Assembly: GCF_047160095.1 (NCBI RefSeq)
Contig: NZ_AP038786.1
Coordinates: 1 to 32,523 of the forward strand
DNA length: 32,523 nucleotides
Source of the DNA: Rodentibacter abscessus
GTDB taxonomy: Bacteria > Pseudomonadota > Gammaproteobacteria > Enterobacterales > Pasteurellaceae
Direction of reading: 5' to 3'
The translations under genes were made by a program, and so were the position numbers. Positions 30,891-32,523 of this stretch are shown here, one piece after another; position 1 is the first letter of the stretch, and every line of letters begins with the position of its first letter. The notes below the pieces were generated by a model. That model saw only the letters and a list, made by a program, of their open reading frames with translations, searched no databases and had not been told where the DNA came from.

Positions 30891-31625
30891 ATGACCGAAG
30901 AAATCACTGAAATTGCAACGCAGGAACAAATCGAAAATGAACTCGAAGAGCAACGAGAGGATATAAAAACAAAGTTAGGGCTTGATGATGAGGCTTTTGA
31001 TATTTTGATAAAAGAAACTATCTTAGCCAGCTATGCCGAATTAAGCATACGAATTAAGCCTGACGATCCAATTTTTGCTGTCATTTTATCACAAAAAAAA
31101 GTGATGAATTATTACACAAAAATTATTGCCGAAGCTCTCAAAGTAACGCCACGAGAAATAGGAAATATAGTCGATCAGAAAGCTGATGAATTTAAAGAAC
31201 TTGCTGCTACATTTGGAACGCTTATTGAAGAATTTCACGATGAATTTCTTGCCGATTTACAAAATAAATCGCTCGAAATCAATAACTCAATCATTGCTGC
31301 TTTTGATAAATTTGTCGATAAAAAAATTGAAGAAATCAAAAAAGCGGTATCATCTCTTGAAACTAAACCAGCAGTAACACAAACAAACAATAAACAAACT
31401 CATTTTATTTTTCTGCTTTTGATAATGATTTTGGCAATCGTGAATATCGGCTTAACTGGATTTATCGCTTTTGGTAACAATTCCGACAAATCAAAAGAAG
31501 TACAATATCAAAAAGGATTGATTGAAGGTTTTCAAAACGTCCGAAAAGAGCTAACAGCAAAAGACGCTGACAAAGTTGAAAGAATCATCATACAGTCGAT
31601 TGACAAACAATTACAAGGTAAATAG
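30891..31625 (+). CDS. TraM-like conjugal transfer protein
   Basis: 244 aa, starting after AGAGGATC. The central part (LSIRIKPDDPIFAVILSQKKVMNYY) has the DDP pattern I associate with TraM-type proteins of IncP-like systems. Residues ~80-165 are long helices, probably coiled coil (DEFKELAATFGTLIEEFHDEF). A single membrane segment (FIFLLLIMILAIVNIGLTGFI) lies at about 175-195, and a helical cytosolic or periplasmic tail follows. A membrane-anchored relaxosome partner is the likely role. Order traK-traL-traM supports it. Confidence 0.65.
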   Translation: MTEEITEIATQEQIENELEEQREDIKTKLGLDDEAFDILIKETILASYAELSIRIKPDDPIFAVILSQKKVMNYYTKIIAEALKVTPREIGNIVDQKADEFKELAATFGTLIEEFHDEFLADLQNKSLEINNSIIAAFDKFVDKKIEEIKKAVSSLETKPAVTQTNNKQTHFIFLLLIMILAIVNIGLTGFIAFGNNSDKSKEVQYQKGLIEGFQNVRKELTAKDADKVERIIIQSIDKQLQGK

Positions 31626-31627
31626 TA

Positions 31628-31948
31628 ATGCTCGAAATACTTGTAATCGTACTTATTTTTATGCCGATTGTGTTCATTAGCTATTTATGCCGAATTAGCC
31701 ATAAAAGAGAAAATCGAACGCATTTACTCGGCTCGATTGCTTTAGCCGTGATTTATTTTTTTCTGCTTGTGATTGCAAATGAACCGAAAAAACAATTATT
31801 CATCATTGCTTTTGCGGTAATAATTAGCTACAAACTGCTTGCAAAATACGTTGAAATCATCAAAAAAGAGCGAAATGAAGCGATTTTAGATAGTTTTGAA
31901 GCAAGTTATCAGAAATTCGCAATAAAGCCAAAACGGAGAAAAGATTAA
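31628..31948 (+). CDS. Small membrane protein (106 aa) downstream of the TraM-like gene
   Basis: Three hydrophobic segments (LEILVIVLIFMPIVFISYL, LGSIALAVIYFFLLVIA and LFIIAFAVIISYKLLA) are followed by a basic cytosolic end (FAIKPKRRKD). It begins two bases after the preceding stop codon, so it is co-transcribed. No family is recognised. Entry exclusion or a mating accessory would fit size and place, but this is a guess. Confidence 0.6.
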   Translation: MLEILVIVLIFMPIVFISYLCRISHKRENRTHLLGSIALAVIYFFLLVIANEPKKQLFIIAFAVIISYKLLAKYVEIIKKERNEAILDSFEASYQKFAIKPKRRKD

Positions 31949-31966
31949 CCCTGCGGCTTTGCCGCA

Positions 31967-32001
31967 CGTTGCTGGAGTGCCTCAATGGCATTCCAGCAAC
32001 G
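31967..32001. other. Long perfect hairpin after the membrane-protein gene
   Basis: CGTTGCTGGAGTGCC pairs over 15 bp (one G-U) with GGCATTCCAGCAACG around TCAAT. No T run follows, so it is not itself a simple terminator. It could stabilise the mRNA 3' end. Confidence 0.55.
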
Positions 32002-32017
32002 CACGCACAAAAAAGAA

Positions 32018-32041
32018 GGAAGCCTTGAGGCTTCCCTTTTT
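32018..32041. terminator. Bidirectional terminator
   Basis: GGAAGCC-TTGA-GGCTTCC followed by CTTTTTA on the plus strand, and by T-rich DNA on the other. It separates the convergent 106-aa and 70-aa genes. Confidence 0.8.
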
Positions 32042-32042
32042 A

Positions 32043-32255
32043 TTATGCGATTGCTGGCTCTCCTTTATATTCAGCTAAGTAACGTTCTAAATCTACCCCA
32101 GCATTTTTTGCTTTTGAATAATCCTCAATTACTTTTGAAAAAATCGGATATTGCCGAATTTTTAAGGCTTGAGCTTTAATCGGTTTTTTACGCTCAAAAG
32201 CAACGATCACAGCTTTTGCATAATCAATAACATCTAAATCAGATAAAATGTTCAT
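32043..32255 (-). CDS. Small hypothetical protein (70 aa) under the shared leader
   Basis: Family not recognised. The protein is soluble, mainly helical and slightly basic (DVIDYAKAVIVAFERKKP, then YPIFSKVIEDYSKAKNAG), with the end LAEYKGEPAIA. The start is fixed by the module leader with GGGGAT. It is transcribed alone from module copy 4 and is the module-driven gene nearest to the traM side of oriT. Confidence 0.65.
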   Translation of the reverse strand: MNILSDLDVIDYAKAVIVAFERKKPIKAQALKIRQYPIFSKVIEDYSKAKNAGVDLERYLAEYKGEPAIA

Positions 32256-32413
32256 AATAAAATCCCCTATGGGCTGGTTAAAATATAAGCCTTTCGGCTG
32301 GTTGGTTAAGTCGTCTTTTCGTCCTTAACTGTGCTTATTATATGCTTTTAATATGCTTTTAGCAAGTTATTTTATAAAAATTTATGCTTAAATGCTTATT
32401 TTTTAAACGGTTG
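32256..32413 (-). promoter_or_regulatory. Shared promoter-leader module, copy 4
   Basis: TTGCTA (32365-32360), a 17-bp spacer and TATAAT (32342-32337), with the conserved leader, the AGCC-GAAA-GGCT hairpin and GGGGAT before ATG 32255. The similarity to copies 1 and 3 runs upstream to AACGGTT, then stops, so the GC-rich extension is absent here. Confidence 0.8.
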
Positions 32414-32436
32414 AAATTCATTTTCAGGCAATAAAT

Positions 32437-32456
32437 AAACGCCCTTTCGGGCGTTT
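32437..32456 (-). terminator. Terminator of the J-domain gene
   Basis: AAACGCCC-GAAA-GGGCGTTT followed by ATTTAT on the minus strand, four bases after the stop codon reached across the circular join. Confidence 0.75.
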
Positions 32457-32459
32457 GTT

Positions 32460-32523
32460 CTAAGCGGCTACGGCTAATTTATAATTTGCACCGCCTGCGG
32501 CATTTTGGAAATGTGATCCGTAT
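32460..32523 (-). CDS. J-domain protein, 3' end (continuation across the circular junction)
   Basis: Joining base 32523 to base 1 keeps the minus-strand reading frame open. After ...DIRN the junction codon AAA is followed by YGSHFQNAAGGANYKL, then AVAA and TAG at 32462-32460. A terminator hairpin follows at once. A fitting frame, a stop and a terminator directly after the join are strong evidence that the molecule is a closed circle cut in this gene. Confidence 0.85.
   Translation of the reverse strand, partial: YGSHFQNAAGGANYKLAVAA

Noticed and set aside
1..32523. Integrative element or chromosome fragment
   Set aside because: No integrase of the tyrosine type, no attachment repeats at the ends, and the ends join into an intact gene.

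Overview
The window is a complete circular conjugative plasmid of 32,523 bp, opened inside a gene. The minus-strand J-domain gene that begins at 449 is still open at position 1. It continues in frame from 32,523 down to a stop at 32,460, followed by a terminator hairpin. AT-rich coding and several exact copies of the 9-bp uptake signal ACCGCACTT/AAGTGCGGT (1415, 8389, 25671, 29261, 29305 and an inverted pair at 30666/30679) point to a Pasteurellaceae host of the Haemophilus/Aggregatibacter/Pasteurella uptake-signal type. The species cannot be fixed from this sequence. No insertion sequence, antibiotic-resistance gene or CRISPR array was seen.

Layout. (1) 32,043 to 6,483, across the junction: accessory and maintenance genes, mostly minus strand. 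They are a 70-aa protein, a J-domain protein, a small gene plus serine recombinase (plus strand), a ParA operon that also carries a VbhA/Fic toxin-antitoxin pair, a DUF2958-like protein, a DUF1456-like protein and a 192-aa unknown. Four of these genes (70-aa, J-domain, DUF2958, 192-aa) share a nearly identical promoter and leader, and a fifth promoter-core copy drives a very short transcript. (2) 6,484-8,825: replication module with a RepA of the IncFII/IncL/M/IncB type, an antisense RNA in front of it, and an AT-rich presumed origin behind it. (3) 9,054-22,311: small regulator and lipoprotein genes, then a full P-type type IV secretion operon virB1-B11 and virD4, followed by trbM, a 55-aa membrane protein and ssb. 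(4) 22,364-24,616: type IA topoisomerase. (5) 24,652-25,350: a type III (ToxIN) toxin-antitoxin locus. (6) 25,352-29,039: relaxase and MobC-like accessory protein. (7) 29,040-29,430: presumed oriT. (8) 29,431-31,948: genes resembling the IncP traK-traL-traM group, plus a membrane protein.

How it fits together. The relaxosome (MobC-like protein, relaxase, TraK/L/M-like proteins) should process oriT and hand the strand to VirD4 and the VirB channel. The most striking observation is that the last ~110 residues of the Fic toxin resemble the last ~127 residues of the relaxase. A relaxase C-terminus normally carries the type IV secretion signal, so the Fic toxin may travel through the plasmid's own channel. 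This would parallel Bartonella VbhT but with a different carrier domain from BID.

Other non-coding structure: a ~173-nt strongly folding element in three direct copies, a 309-bp direct repeat in two copies, a 131-nt palindromic structure near the origin, 44-bp tandem repeats beside oriT, and a TGTATACA palindrome present at both the secretion-operon and the relaxase-operon promoters. All family assignments come from reading the sequence; no database search was run.
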